Shown one piece after another: positions 51,935 to 61,637 of a stretch of DNA of 64,000 bases. The stretch spans positions 558,001 to 622,000 of the forward strand of contig CBDCRK010000037.1 in the NCBI GenBank assembly GCA_965220955.1, read 5' to 3'. The notes below the pieces were generated by a model. The model saw only the letters and a program-made list of their open reading frames with translations, was not told the origin of the DNA and searched no databases. Origin of the DNA: CBDCRK01 sp965220955 (GTDB lineage: Bacteria; Desulfobacterota; Binatia; Bin18; CBDCRK01). The position numbers and the translations under genes were made by a program. The number at the start of each line of letters is the position of its first letter. Position 1 is the first letter of the stretch.

Positions 51935-53149
51935 ATGGGTCGACCCCCTTTGGACGGTATTCGCGTGGCTGACTTTTGTTGGGCCTGGGCTGGCCCTTAT
52001 GGGGCATTGCAGCTTGCCCATTTGGGCGCAGAGGTCATTCGTATCGAAACCTCCACCCGTCTATGCCCTTCGCGTCTTATTCCTCCTTGGGCAGACAACG
52101 AACGAGGAATTAATCGGGCCGGGTATTTTAATCAGTACAATCAGGGAAAACGTTCCCTGACTCTTGACCTCAAGAAACCCGAAGCCATTAACATTGCCCA
52201 AAAGCTTGTGGCTAAAAGCGATGTGGTTATAGAGAACTTCGCTGCCGGGGTTATGGACAAGATGGGGTTGGGATATGAGGAGCTGTGCAAGATCAAGGCT
52301 GATATTATTATGGCTTCTCTCTCCGGGTACGGAGCCGTGGGCCCGGAAAAAGGTTATGTATCGTACGGCCCTCCCCAGGTTGCCCTTAGTGGAATGTCAT
52401 CGCTGACCGGTTACCAGGGCGGCGGACCACAACAGGCCGGATTTTCCTACGGAGACCCCAACGGCGGGGTGCATGGAACTTTTGCTATACTTTGTGCGCT
52501 TCTCCACCGCGCTAAAACCGGTCAAGGCCAATATATTGATCTTTCCCAGCGGGAAGCCTGCGCCATGCTGCTGCCCGAGGGGCTTATAGAGTATGCCATG
52601 AACGGTACTCAGCCGCCGCGCACGGGCAATCGTGATCCTTATATGACCCCACACAACGTGTTTCGTTGCCAGGGAGAAGACCGCTGGGTTAGCATTGCGG
52701 TGGGAAACGATGAGGAATGGCAACGGCTATGTACGGCTATGGATCAACCAGACCTGGCTATGGACTCCCGCTTTGCCACCCTGGCAGCCCGTAAGGAGAA
52801 TGAGGATAGTTTGGAACAGCTTATCACCGCCTGGACGCAAGAGCGCTCCGCAGAAGCGGCAACCCACTGCTTGCAGCAGGCAGGGGTAGCAGCCTATCCA
52901 GCGCTGGATGGCCGGGACATTCTGGCCAACCCTCAGGTCGAAGCCCGCGGATTTTTTGTTGAGCTAGAACATCCAGAGGTAGGGAAACGTCGGCATTTGG
53001 GCATCCCCTGGAAGATGTCACGCACCCCTTGTGAGGTTCGCCGTCCGGCCCCCACTCTAGGACAGGATAACGAGTATGTACTGGGGAATATTCTGGGCCT
53101 GAGCCAGGAGGCAATCTCTTCTCTGCAGGAAAGAGAAGTCTTGGTCTGA
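51935..53149 (+). CDS. CaiB/BaiF type III CoA-transferase (third of three)
   Basis: A 404-residue CoA-transferase, nine bases behind the preceding homologue with GGAGGACTA as its ribosome site. Landmarks are IRVADFCWAWAGPYGALQLA, GAEVIRIETSTRLC, KRSLTLDLKKPEA and VVIENFAAGVMDKMGLGYEE. A DPNGGVHGTFAILCALLHR region carries the family's catalytic Asp. It is related to but clearly diverged from the previous one. Tandem non-identical CaiB-like genes often form heteromers (as in BbsEF-like succinyl-CoA:benzylsuccinate transferase), and that is the likely arrangement here (inference from gene order). Confidence 0.92.
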   Translation: MGRPPLDGIRVADFCWAWAGPYGALQLAHLGAEVIRIETSTRLCPSRLIPPWADNERGINRAGYFNQYNQGKRSLTLDLKKPEAINIAQKLVAKSDVVIENFAAGVMDKMGLGYEELCKIKADIIMASLSGYGAVGPEKGYVSYGPPQVALSGMSSLTGYQGGGPQQAGFSYGDPNGGVHGTFAILCALLHRAKTGQGQYIDLSQREACAMLLPEGLIEYAMNGTQPPRTGNRDPYMTPHNVFRCQGEDRWVSIAVGNDEEWQRLCTAMDQPDLAMDSRFATLAARKENEDSLEQLITAWTQERSAEAATHCLQQAGVAAYPALDGRDILANPQVEARGFFVELEHPEVGKRRHLGIPWKMSRTPCEVRRPAPTLGQDNEYVLGNILGLSQEAISSLQEREVLV

Positions 53150-53202
53150 ATGCCAATGTAGTACAAAGCTTATTTACTTGAGAATTCAGGTGGACCAATA
53201 CA

Positions 53203-56200
53203 ATGTTTAAACCATTTACCGGCCAAGTCAATTATCCCGAGATGGAGCACCACATCCTGCGCTTGTGGCAGGAAAAGAAGATCTTTGAAAAACTACAAGC
53301 AAAGAACGCCGCAGGTCCCCTTTGGTCATTTATTGACGGACCCATTACCGCCAACAATGCTATGGGCGTCCACCATGCTTGGGGTCGAACTTACAAAGAT
53401 ATCTACTGTCGCTACAAAGCTATGCAGGGCTACAACCAAAGGTGGCAGAATGGTTTTGATTGCCAGGGGCTATGGCTGGAAGTCGAAGTGGAAAGAGAAT
53501 TGGGGTTCAACTCTAAACAGGACATTATACAGTTTGGCCTAGAGAAATTCTCTCGCGCCTGCCGTGCCCGTGTAGAGGAGTACGCCGAGCGCATTACCCA
53601 GCAGTCCCTCCGTCTGGGGCAGTGGATGCGCTGGTATAACGAACAGGACAAGCCCACGTCTTACTTCACCTTGGATGACAATAACATTGAGCACATTTGG
53701 TATTTCCTCAAGAAGTGCCACGAGAAAGGCTGGCTCTATGTGGGTCATCGCGTTATGCCCTGGTGCTGGCGTTGTGGCACGTCTCTCAGTCAGCACGAGT
53801 TGATTGATTCCTACCAAGAACAGGTGGATCCGTCCGTCTATTTTCGCTGCTCCATCCATGGACGTACGCGGGAATACTTCCTGGTATGGACAACCACCCC
53901 ATGGACTCTGACTTCCAACACAGCCTTGGCCATTCATCCGGAGATGGATTATGCTCAAATGCGGCTCAACGGCGACATTTACTACCTTATTGCCGACCGC
54001 GTGGAGGCCGTGCTCCCTAAGAACGCCGAGCGCTTGGGAACGGTCAAAGGCCGTGAACTGTTGGGCTTGACCTATGGCGGCCCTTTTGAGGCATTACCAG
54101 TGCAGGCGTCGGTGCGCCGTTGTACCATTCCTTGGGATGCCATCTCCACCGAAGAAGGAACTGGTATTGTGCATATTGCCCCGGGCTGCGGCGCTGAAGA
54201 CTTTGAACTGGGTAAGCAGTTAGACTTGGATACCCTCGTTCCCCTTGATGACAACGGCTACTTTGTGGATGGCTTTGGCGAGCTGGTAGGCAAGCATGTC
54301 AGCGAGTCGGCCGAGTTTATTCGTGAGGGTTTACAGAATAAAGGTGTGCTTTTTTTGTGGGAAGATTACGAGCATCGCTACCCTAATTGCTGGCGCTGCA
54401 AAACGCCTCTGGTGTTCCGCCTAGTGGACGAATGGTTCATCTCTTGTACGGAAGTGCGCGAGGCTATGAAGCGCGAGGCGCAAAAAGTCAAGTGGACCCC
54501 CGAATACGGGGGCAGCTTGATGCAGAGCTGGCTGGACAATATGGGCGACTGGTGCATCTCGCGCCGTCGTTTCTGGGGCCTCCCCCTACCCTTTTATACC
54601 TGCAGTGCCTGTCAACATTGCACGGTGATTGGCACCAAAGCCGAATGGCGTGAGTGCGCGCTCAATCCCGAAGCGGTGGACGCTCTCCCGGAACTTCACC
54701 GTCCCTGGGTTGACGAGATCAAAATCCAATGCCGCCAATGTGGAGCAACGGTAGAGCGCACCCCCGAAGTGGGTGACTGTTGGCTGGATGCCGGCATTGT
54801 GCCCTATTCGACATTAAATTATTTGCCGGATCACCTTAGCAGCGAAGGCGCTGTTCATTCTATCCGCTTACAAGAAGCTACGGAGAACAGCCGCTCAGCC
54901 TGGCAGCGCGGGTTCCCCGCCGACTTCATCACCGAGATGCGCGAGCAGATACGCCTGTGGTTTTATTCCATGCTTTTCATGTCAGTGACGCTGGAGAATA
55001 AGACTCCCTATTTATCGGTTCTTACCTATGAAGAGATGCGCGATGAGAATGGCAACCCGTTTAGCAAAAGCGGCGGCAACGCCATTCTCTTTAACGAGGC
55101 AGCGGAGAAGATGGGGGCAGACCCCATGCGCTGGCTCTATGCGGCAGCGCCGCTCAACCAAATCTTCCGCTTTGGCTATGGGCCGGCCGATGAAGTTAAA
55201 CGCAAGATGCTCACGCTGTGGAACTGCTACAAATTCTTCATCGAGTACGCCAATCTGGACAAGCCTTCTCTGTTGCCCCCTCATACAACCCCAGAACCAG
55301 ATCAAGATCAAACCCGGAGTGAACTGGACCGTTGGGTCCTGGCGCGTTTACAGCAGCTCATTGGGCTATGTAATGAGCGCCTGGAGACTTTCGACGCGGC
55401 GGCAGTAACTCGCGAAGTGGAAAAGTTCATTGAGGATCTTTCTACCTGGTATGTGCGACAGAGCCGTCGTCGGTTCTGGAAGGGTGAAGATGACGCGGAC
55501 AAAGCAGCCGCTTACCAGACACTATATGAGGTGTTGGTAACCCTGACGCGGCTCATTGCTCCTATCCTCCCCTTTACAGCGGAGGAGCTGTACCAAAATC
55601 TTGTACGCTCTGTGGACAAGAGTACGCCGGAGAGCGTTCATCTATGCGCGTATCCGCAGCTACAGCCAGCATGGCAAGATGAGCAACTGGTTGAAGACAT
55701 AGCCACTCTGCGGCGTATAGTATCGCTAGCACTGTCAGCGCGCAACGAGGCTAACTTGAAAGTACGTCAACCACTGCTCCGCATGCTGGTCAAGCCAACC
55801 AGCATGCGTGAGCGTGACGTGCTCACACGTCTGCAGGTACAAGTGCTTAATGAACTGAATATCAAGCAGCTTGAGTTTGTCGAAAATGAATCCGCCCTGC
55901 AAAGTTTTGCGCTTAAGCCCAACCTTGCCAAGCTGGGACCGAAGTTTGGCAAACGCCTGCCCCAAATTCGGCAAGCTCTTTCCTCTGCTAACGTAGAAGA
56001 GATAGGCGTAAAAGTAGCCGCAGGCGAATCAGTGGAACTCAGCATTAATGGTGAGGGTATCACCCTTGCTTCTGAAGACCTCAGTGTGGAACGGGTACCG
56101 GCAGCGGGCCTCGTGGTAGCGTCCGACAATGATTATCTTGTTGCCTTAGATACCAGCCTCACCCCAGATTTAATCCACGAAGGCATAGCCCGTGATTTTG

Positions 56201-56442
56201 TGCGCTACATTCAGGACTTGCGCAAGAAGGCAAATTTCAATGTCTCTGACCATATCACTATTCACTATGCTGCGGACGGGGAAGTGGCCGCTGCCATCAC
56301 TCAGCATGCTCATTACATTCAGCAGGAAACATTGGCAGACGAACTCTCGGCTGGCGAACTTTCTGAGAGTTCAGCTGCAACAACGTTCAGTATTGCCAAG
56401 CAACGCGTGCAAGTCAGCTTACGGCAGGTTAATGTTTCCTAG
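53203..56442 (+). CDS. ileS: Isoleucyl-tRNA synthetase, divergent eukaryote-like (type 2) form
   Basis: A 1079-residue class I aminoacyl-tRNA synthetase. The HIGH region reads GVHHAWGRT at residues 56-64 and the KMSKS region PFSKSGGN at about 619-626, both altered from canonical forms. An editing domain (VWTTTPWTLTSNTALAIHPE) and zinc-knuckle pairs (WCWRCGTSLS, NCWRCKTPLV, CRQCGATVERTPEVGDCW) are present. The C-terminal part is a DUF5915-like region typical of type 2 IleRS. I have the impression that a whole clade carries HHAWG, so it is probably functional. No T-box leader is seen. Type 2 enzymes are usually insensitive to mupirocin. Confidence 0.88.
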   Translation: MFKPFTGQVNYPEMEHHILRLWQEKKIFEKLQAKNAAGPLWSFIDGPITANNAMGVHHAWGRTYKDIYCRYKAMQGYNQRWQNGFDCQGLWLEVEVERELGFNSKQDIIQFGLEKFSRACRARVEEYAERITQQSLRLGQWMRWYNEQDKPTSYFTLDDNNIEHIWYFLKKCHEKGWLYVGHRVMPWCWRCGTSLSQHELIDSYQEQVDPSVYFRCSIHGRTREYFLVWTTTPWTLTSNTALAIHPEMDYAQMRLNGDIYYLIADRVEAVLPKNAERLGTVKGRELLGLTYGGPFEALPVQASVRRCTIPWDAISTEEGTGIVHIAPGCGAEDFELGKQLDLDTLVPLDDNGYFVDGFGELVGKHVSESAEFIREGLQNKGVLFLWEDYEHRYPNCWRCKTPLVFRLVDEWFISCTEVREAMKREAQKVKWTPEYGGSLMQSWLDNMGDWCISRRRFWGLPLPFYTCSACQHCTVIGTKAEWRECALNPEAVDALPELHRPWVDEIKIQCRQCGATVERTPEVGDCWLDAGIVPYSTLNYLPDHLSSEGAVHSIRLQEATENSRSAWQRGFPADFITEMREQIRLWFYSMLFMSVTLENKTPYLSVLTYEEMRDENGNPFSKSGGNAILFNEAAEKMGADPMRWLYAAAPLNQIFRFGYGPADEVKRKMLTLWNCYKFFIEYANLDKPSLLPPHTTPEPDQDQTRSELDRWVLARLQQLIGLCNERLETFDAAAVTREVEKFIEDLSTWYVRQSRRRFWKGEDDADKAAAYQTLYEVLVTLTRLIAPILPFTAEELYQNLVRSVDKSTPESVHLCAYPQLQPAWQDEQLVEDIATLRRIVSLALSARNEANLKVRQPLLRMLVKPTSMRERDVLTRLQVQVLNELNIKQLEFVENESALQSFALKPNLAKLGPKFGKRLPQIRQALSSANVEEIGVKVAAGESVELSINGEGITLASEDLSVERVPAAGLVVASDNDYLVALDTSLTPDLIHEGIARDFVRYIQDLRKKANFNVSDHITIHYAADGEVAAAITQHAHYIQQETLADELSAGELSESSAATTFSIAKQRVQVSLRQVNVS

Positions 56443-56483
56443 CACCAGCGGATTATCTACGCCGCTATGTACCAGAGAGCTTT

Positions 56484-56933
56484 TTATTTCTTAACCTTAA
56501 CGGTCAGGGTTTGTTTCCCCCATTTCAAAGCCTTTCTACGACTGGAGAGATACACATCAATCCGTCTCGGTCCTTTAATGGCAGAGCCCCTATCCTCCAC
56601 TACTCCTTTGCCATACCCGGGAATTTTCATCACCGTCCCATAGGGATAGTAGCGAGTGTCAGCAGCAATTGTGCCCTTTTTCGCCTTGGTGCCACTTGAG
56701 GTAATGCCTACTTTCTTCCGTCTGCCCTTATTGGGACCGCTGGCCACATATGCCCGCCAGAAGAAAATCTTTCCTCGTTTCCAATTAGTGCTAATCTTGT
56801 CGGAAGAATAGGCAGTCACAATCATGGTTCGCTTTTCATAGTGGGCGCATCCAGAAAGAAAGAGTGCAGGACCGATGAGAGCAGCAAGAATAAGGGTAAG
56901 AACGAACTTCTGTTGATGGCCATAAAGAATCAT
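56484..56933 (-). CDS. 3D-domain lipoprotein
   Basis: A 149-residue lipoprotein. The signal segment KFVLTLILAALIGPALFL ends in the lipobox LSGC. The mature region is a 3D (Asp-Asp-Asp) double-psi barrel related to MltA and resuscitation-promoting factors: IVTAYSSD at the start, then GTIAADTRYYPYGTVMKIPG, GKGVVEDRGSAIKGPRRIDV with the Asp residues and YLSSRRKALKWGKQ. It probably acts on or binds peptidoglycan. The ATG at 56933 was chosen over 56951 because GAGGTG lies just before it. Confidence 0.85.
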   Translation of the reverse strand: MILYGHQQKFVLTLILAALIGPALFLSGCAHYEKRTMIVTAYSSDKISTNWKRGKIFFWRAYVASGPNKGRRKKVGITSSGTKAKKGTIAADTRYYPYGTVMKIPGYGKGVVEDRGSAIKGPRRIDVYLSSRRKALKWGKQTLTVKVKK

Positions 56934-57499
56934 GCTCACCTCACTGTCCAAGTGCTAGGGGCATAAGACCTTTAACGTCCTTCTTGCCCTCTAGCTTTTC
57001 AAGGTTCGGCCTGAACGGCCATATGGTTGCCACCCTGTGGTTGCCAACCACTGTCCTCTTACTCTACCTTACTTCTCTTAGAACCTTAGACCGCTCTCTC
57101 ATAGACAATCTCGCTTCTGTCTTTTTGGGGTTATACTAATTTGCTTTAGATAATGTTGTGATGTTAGCTAGGGATTATCCCTTTATAGAAAACAGGCTGA
57201 AACATTGCAACATCGAAGTCGTGAAACAGTATTATATACAGGATGTCCGAATAGTGTAAAGTTCTTGACCATATACTCATACCAAGTTACGTTCCATGAG
57301 TATACCAATCTCTTATAGGGTCTGATTTAGGCCGGAAAGCTTTATCTTGGCTACAATTTCTCAGTCTTGACCAGAGAGCCAAGAGGTGCTTTGTGTGCCT
57401 ATAGAGAGCCCCGGGTGTTATGGGTGGAGAATTAGCCTAATTCCCCCTGGATCGTTGCTATTCCCTTATTAAAAATCAAACAGTTATTGGGAATAAAGC
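56934..57499. other. Gene-free stretch before the MscS gene
   Basis: A region of about 560 bases with no convincing coding frame. A decayed copy of the GGTTGCC repeat (ATGGTTGCCACCCTGTGGTTGCC) lies near 57030-57052. The second half is AT-rich and includes the promoter for the MscS gene. Confidence 0.55.
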
Positions 57500-58654
57500 A
57501 TGGATATGAATGAGATTGCCAAAATGTTGTTGGGCTTTGTTGGTAGAGACTCCTAGGTTTTGCAGGTCGTTGTAGTGTTCTTTGTGACCCTGTTACTCAA
57601 CCATCTGCAAAGGCGTACGTTGAACAGGCTTCAGGTACAACTCGAGAAGACTGCGACTTATTGGGATGAAGCGGTCGTCACTGCCCTCAAAAGGCCACTG
57701 ACCATGCTAATCTGGGTTGTTGGCCTGGCTTTTGCCATCGATATTATCCGTCTCGAGGCGGGAGCCGTGATCTTTGAGGCCATAGGCCCTATCCGGGATG
57801 CGGGCGTCATTGCAACGCTGGCTTGGTTCCTAGTAGGCCTTATAACCCAGGCCGAGGCCAATATCATTGCTCAGCAAGAGGCTGCGGGCGAGTCATATGA
57901 TCGCACCACCATGGACGCTATTGCCAAATTACTGCGGATGTCCGTTATTATCACGGCAATTTTAGTGGTCTTGCAGACGCTGGGATTCAATGTGTCCGGT
58001 GTCCTAGCCTTTGGCGGCATTGGGGGTATCGCCGTTGGCTTCGCGGCCAAGGATCTGTTGGCCAACTTCTTTGGCGGCTTAATGATCTATCTGGACCGCC
58101 CTTTTGCCGTCGGTGACTGGGTCCGGTCACCAGATCGGGATATCGAAGGCACGGTGGAACATATTGGTTGGCGTCTCACCCGCATCTGCACGTTCCAGCT
58201 GCTCCCTCTATATATCCCCAATTCCACTTTCACCAACATTGCCGTGGAAAACCCCTCACGGATGAGTAACCGCCGGATCTACGAGACCATCGGCATACGC
58301 TACGATGACACGAATAAGATGGCCGACATTGTGCGGGATGTGGAACAGATGCTGCGCGAACATCCCGAGATTGAGGCTAATGAAACACTAATGGTCAGCT
58401 TTAATACCTTCGCTCCGTCATCTCTCGACTTCTTTATCTGTACCTTCACCAAAACCAAGGAATGGGTTCATTATCACACTGTCAAGCAAGACGTCTTGCT
58501 GCGCATCCTGAAGATCATCGAGTCCCATAGGGCTCAGGTGGCCTTCCCCCCCTCCACAGTACATATCCCCAACGGTCTGCTGATGCAGCAGGAGGAAACA
58601 GAAGAGGACAGAGTACCAAAACGGCTAGCACACCGATCCTTAGAGCGCTGGTAA
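57500..58654 (+). pseudogene. MscS-family mechanosensitive channel with in-frame TAG near the start
   Basis: An MscS-type channel. Three to four membrane segments at the N-terminus lead to the pore helix and beta domain: FNVSGVLAFGGIGGIAVGFA, AKDLLANFFGGLMIYLDRPF, VGDWVRSPDRDIEGTVEHIG. From the ATG at 57500 the frame reads MDMNEIAKMLLGFVGRDS and then TAG (57554-57556), after which VLQVVVVFFVTLLLNHLQRR continues the family sequence. TAG probably replaced a Trp or Gln codon. Initiation at TTG 57560 would give a 364-residue protein lacking about 20 residues, so some function may remain. Hence it may be a live gene with a shifted start. Confidence 0.75.
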
Positions 58655-58775
58655 CCGGGCTTAGTTGCCCTTGTAGATAAAGAGGGGAATAAGTAAAGAG
58701 GATAAATAACACACTGAGCGAGGGGTTCGTTAGCACGGATTTGGATGGCCCCGAAGAATATAAGGAGAGACTACC

Positions 58776-60536
58776 ATGTCACAAGGAAGTCGCCCACAGT
58801 ATCAAGTTGTGGTTGAGAAAGACGTTCCGGCAAAGACCCGTGACGGGGTGGTGCTTCACGCTGATGTCTATCGTCCTGACGCGCCCGGACGCTTTCCCGT
58901 TCTACTCTCCCGCTTGCCCTACAATAAAAATCTGCGACCTCGTCCGGGTGACATCGATTACTTTGTTGAACGTGGCTATGTAGTGATTATGCAAGACACC
59001 CGCGGGCGGTTTGCCTCAGAGGGAGAAGAATATTATCCTCTTATCTGGGAGGGGCAGGATGGATATGATGCCGTAGAGTGGGCGGCAGGGCAGCCCTGGT
59101 CAGACGGGAACGTGGGCACCATGGGCCAGTCTTATCTTGGCGCCACGCAATATCTCCTTGTTCCTACTCGCCCTCCCCACCTGAAAACTGTCTTCCCGGT
59201 CTCGGCTAGTGCAGATTTTGACCAGAGCTGGATTTATCATACCGGTGGCGCGTTTGAGCTAGGCTGGCAAATACCCTATGCCATTTTGATGGCCAGAGAC
59301 TCTATTGAACGTCAGGGGCTGGTGGAAGACCTCTTGCCCAAGCTTGAGCGTGAGCTTATAGAAGCCCCAACCCCCTTTGCCCAGCCCCTCTCGGACCAGG
59401 CATACCGTCGTCTGCCCCTAATGCATTGGGGTGAGCTGTTTAAGCCTGTAGCTCGCTATTTTGCCGATTACCTCCGCCACCCTGAGGACGGTCCTTATTG
59501 GTGGCCGGTTAATGTAGAGAGACAGCTCTTTAATGTGAACGTGCCTATATATCATGTCACTTCCTGGTACGACATCTTTCTACAGGGGGGGCTGGCCAAT
59601 TTCTGTGGCCTGCGCCAGCACGGAATGACCGAAGAGGCCCGGACACAGCAAAAACTTCTGATTGGTCCTTGGGCACACCTCTTCCCTTACACCAGTCCCA
59701 CCTCTCGGGGCACAGGGGACATTGACTTTGGTGAGAACGCACTCATTGAGCTGCATGAAATTCAGCTTCGCTGGTTTGATTACTGGCTCAAGGGCATAAA
59801 CACCGGCATTGTGGAGGAGCCGCCTCTTAAAATCTTTGTCATGGGGGAGAACATCTGGCGGGACGAAAACGAATGGCCCTTAGCTCGCACCCGCTACACC
59901 CCTTACTATCTGTCCAGCCAGGGCAAGGCTAACAGCCTCAGAGGAGACGGGCGACTTAGCCCCGTTGGGCCGAGCGAAGAGCCATCTGATCGCTTTGTGT
60001 ATGACCCCAATGATCCTGTACCCACCTGTGGAGGTAATACTCTGATTATTCCCATGGGGGTGCAGGACCAGCGCAAGGTAGAACAGCGCCAAGATGTGCT
60101 GGTTTATACTAGTGAGCCCCTGAGTACGCCCCTGGAAGTGACCGGACCAGTTGTAGTTAAACTCTTTGCCGCCACAAACGCGCCTGATACCGACTTTACT
60201 GCTAAGCTGGTGGATGTACGGCCGGATGGCTATGCCCAGAATCTGGCTGACGGCATCCTTCGCGCTCGCTATCGAGAATCCCGCTATCGTCCTTCTTTCC
60301 TGACTTCCAGCCAAGTGTACGAGTTGAGCATTGATCTTTGGGCCACAAGCCATGTGTTTTTGCCGGGACACAGTATCCGGGTAGAAATTTCCTCCAGCAA
60401 CTTTCCCCGTTTTGACCGAAACTTGAACACCGGCGAGGATCAAGCCACAGGCACTCGCTACCAGCTGGCCGAGCAGACCGTCTTTCATGACCAACGGTAC
60501 CCCTCTCATATTCTGCTGCCGGTGATTCCGCGATGA
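58776..60536 (+). CDS. CocE/NonD-family hydrolase (peptidase S15-like)
   Basis: A 586-residue hydrolase of the cocaine esterase/X-Pro dipeptidyl-peptidase family. The alpha/beta core includes VVLHADVYRPDAPGRFPVLL, VVIMQDTRGRFASEGEEYY and the nucleophile elbow GTMGQSYLGATQ (Ser about 119). The acid/His part is around LIGPWAHLFPYT. The C-terminal jelly-roll X-Pro domain (PLEVTGPVVVKLFAATNAPD) is complete. The ATG follows AAGGAGAG. It acts on esters, amides or acyl chlorides; the physiological substrate is unknown. Confidence 0.93.
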   Translation: MSQGSRPQYQVVVEKDVPAKTRDGVVLHADVYRPDAPGRFPVLLSRLPYNKNLRPRPGDIDYFVERGYVVIMQDTRGRFASEGEEYYPLIWEGQDGYDAVEWAAGQPWSDGNVGTMGQSYLGATQYLLVPTRPPHLKTVFPVSASADFDQSWIYHTGGAFELGWQIPYAILMARDSIERQGLVEDLLPKLERELIEAPTPFAQPLSDQAYRRLPLMHWGELFKPVARYFADYLRHPEDGPYWWPVNVERQLFNVNVPIYHVTSWYDIFLQGGLANFCGLRQHGMTEEARTQQKLLIGPWAHLFPYTSPTSRGTGDIDFGENALIELHEIQLRWFDYWLKGINTGIVEEPPLKIFVMGENIWRDENEWPLARTRYTPYYLSSQGKANSLRGDGRLSPVGPSEEPSDRFVYDPNDPVPTCGGNTLIIPMGVQDQRKVEQRQDVLVYTSEPLSTPLEVTGPVVVKLFAATNAPDTDFTAKLVDVRPDGYAQNLADGILRARYRESRYRPSFLTSSQVYELSIDLWATSHVFLPGHSIRVEISSSNFPRFDRNLNTGEDQATGTRYQLAEQTVFHDQRYPSHILLPVIPR

Positions 60537-60575
60537 TGAAGTGACACGAGGCAGACATGCCGGTGCTAAAAATCC

Positions 60576-60782
60576 TTGATGAAGATTTCAGCCAACGAGA
60601 TATATGACTCGTTGGAGCAGTCAGGCAGAATTCCCCACGGGTGGAAACCTGCACGTGGAGGTGTGCGTAAGGTGAAGGTAAAAAATGAACAAATACTTGC
60701 TGCCCTCCGTGCCCACTATCCTGGAGAGTGGCGCAAGGTATACCGGCATGGCCGAGATGGAACGGCGGTCCATTATTTTTAA
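60576..60782 (+). CDS. Small hypothetical protein, possibly cut short by an in-frame stop
   Basis: A 68-residue protein of unknown function: KISANEIYDSLEQSGRIP, GVRKVKVKNEQILAALRAHY, GEWRKVYRHGRDGTAVHYF. After the TAA the same frame continues HRRTRKVWGIKVK and stops. The continuation reads like a natural ending (aromatic, then KVWGIKVK), so the TAA may have replaced a Tyr codon. The start could be the ATG at 60576 or at 60579. It lies 40 bases after the CocE gene. Confidence 0.45.
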   Translation: MMKISANEIYDSLEQSGRIPHGWKPARGGVRKVKVKNEQILAALRAHYPGEWRKVYRHGRDGTAVHYF

Positions 60783-60963
60783 CACCGACGCACCAGAAAA
60801 GTTTGGGGGATCAAGGTAAAATGAGACCAGCTATGCCGCGGCCGATCAGTCTCTCTCTTAGTGAAAAAGGGTCGAGCTACATTGGTATGAAGCCCATGGC
60901 CTAGGTAAGAAGAAACTCAAGATTAAACGCTATTGGGATTTCCGTTAGTAGAGGTATATAATT

Positions 60964-61629
60964 ATGTGTGGACGATATACACTGAAAAGCGATGTTGATA
61001 CTCTAGCGGAGCGGTTTATCTTCCAGGCCGCAGATCTCTCGTACGATGCTCGCTACAATATTGCTCCCACCCAGAAAGTACTTGCTGTGACCAACGACGG
61101 AGAAAACCGTGCTGGGTTTTTACGCTGGGGCTTGATTCCCTCATGGGCTAAAGACGCCGCCATTGGCAACCGCATGATCAACGCCCGGGCTGAGACCGTA
61201 GCAGAAAAGCCCAGCTTTCGGCGGGCGCTGCAGAAGAGACGCTGCCTAATTTTGGCGGATGGCTTCTATGAGTGGAAGAAGGAAGGAAAAAACAAAAAAC
61301 CCATATTTATCACTCTTAAGTCCCGTGAGCCCTTTGGTCTTGCCGGCCTATGGGAAACCTGGAAAGCGCCCTCGGGTGACATTGTCCTTTCCTGTACCAT
61401 TATTACCACTACACCCAATTCCCTCATGGAGTCCATCCATAACCGTATGCCGGTTATTCTTCCCCAAGAGGCAGAATCCCTGTGGCTAGATCAAACCATT
61501 GAAGGCCCTGAGGAGTTGACCCAACTGTTGGTTCCATATCCCGCTAAAACCATGGAAGCCTATGGGGTCTCTCCCCTGGTGAACTCACCCAGGAACGACA
61601 CTCCCGATTGCATCACCCCACTGTTGTAG
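60964..61629 (+). CDS. yedK: SRAP domain protein (YedK/HMCES), abasic-site DNA shield
   Basis: A 221-residue SOS-response-associated peptidase. It starts MCGRYTL, so Cys2 becomes the N-terminal residue that forms the thiazolidine crosslink with abasic sites in single-stranded DNA. Further family residues are in RYNIAPTQ, RWGLIPSWAKD, NARAETVAEKPSF, ADGFYEWKK (Glu) and IHNRMPVIL (His). It is full length. It protects abasic sites at replication forks from cleavage. Shine-Dalgarno is weak (GTAGAGG at long spacing). A TfoX-N gene follows after eight bases, so the two are co-transcribed. Confidence 0.95.
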   Translation: MCGRYTLKSDVDTLAERFIFQAADLSYDARYNIAPTQKVLAVTNDGENRAGFLRWGLIPSWAKDAAIGNRMINARAETVAEKPSFRRALQKRRCLILADGFYEWKKEGKNKKPIFITLKSREPFGLAGLWETWKAPSGDIVLSCTIITTTPNSLMESIHNRMPVILPQEAESLWLDQTIEGPEELTQLLVPYPAKTMEAYGVSPLVNSPRNDTPDCITPLL

Positions 61630-61637
61630 AGGACTTT

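Noticed and set aside
53150..53202. T-box riboswitch before the isoleucyl-tRNA synthetase
   Set aside because: Only about 50 bases separate the CoA-transferase stop from the synthetase start, with no specifier hairpin or terminator.
20088..57556. Possibility that TAG is reassigned to an amino acid in this organism
   Set aside because: Many intact genes here end in TAG (for example at 4530, 5376, 8419, 16260, 18220), so TAG is a normal stop.
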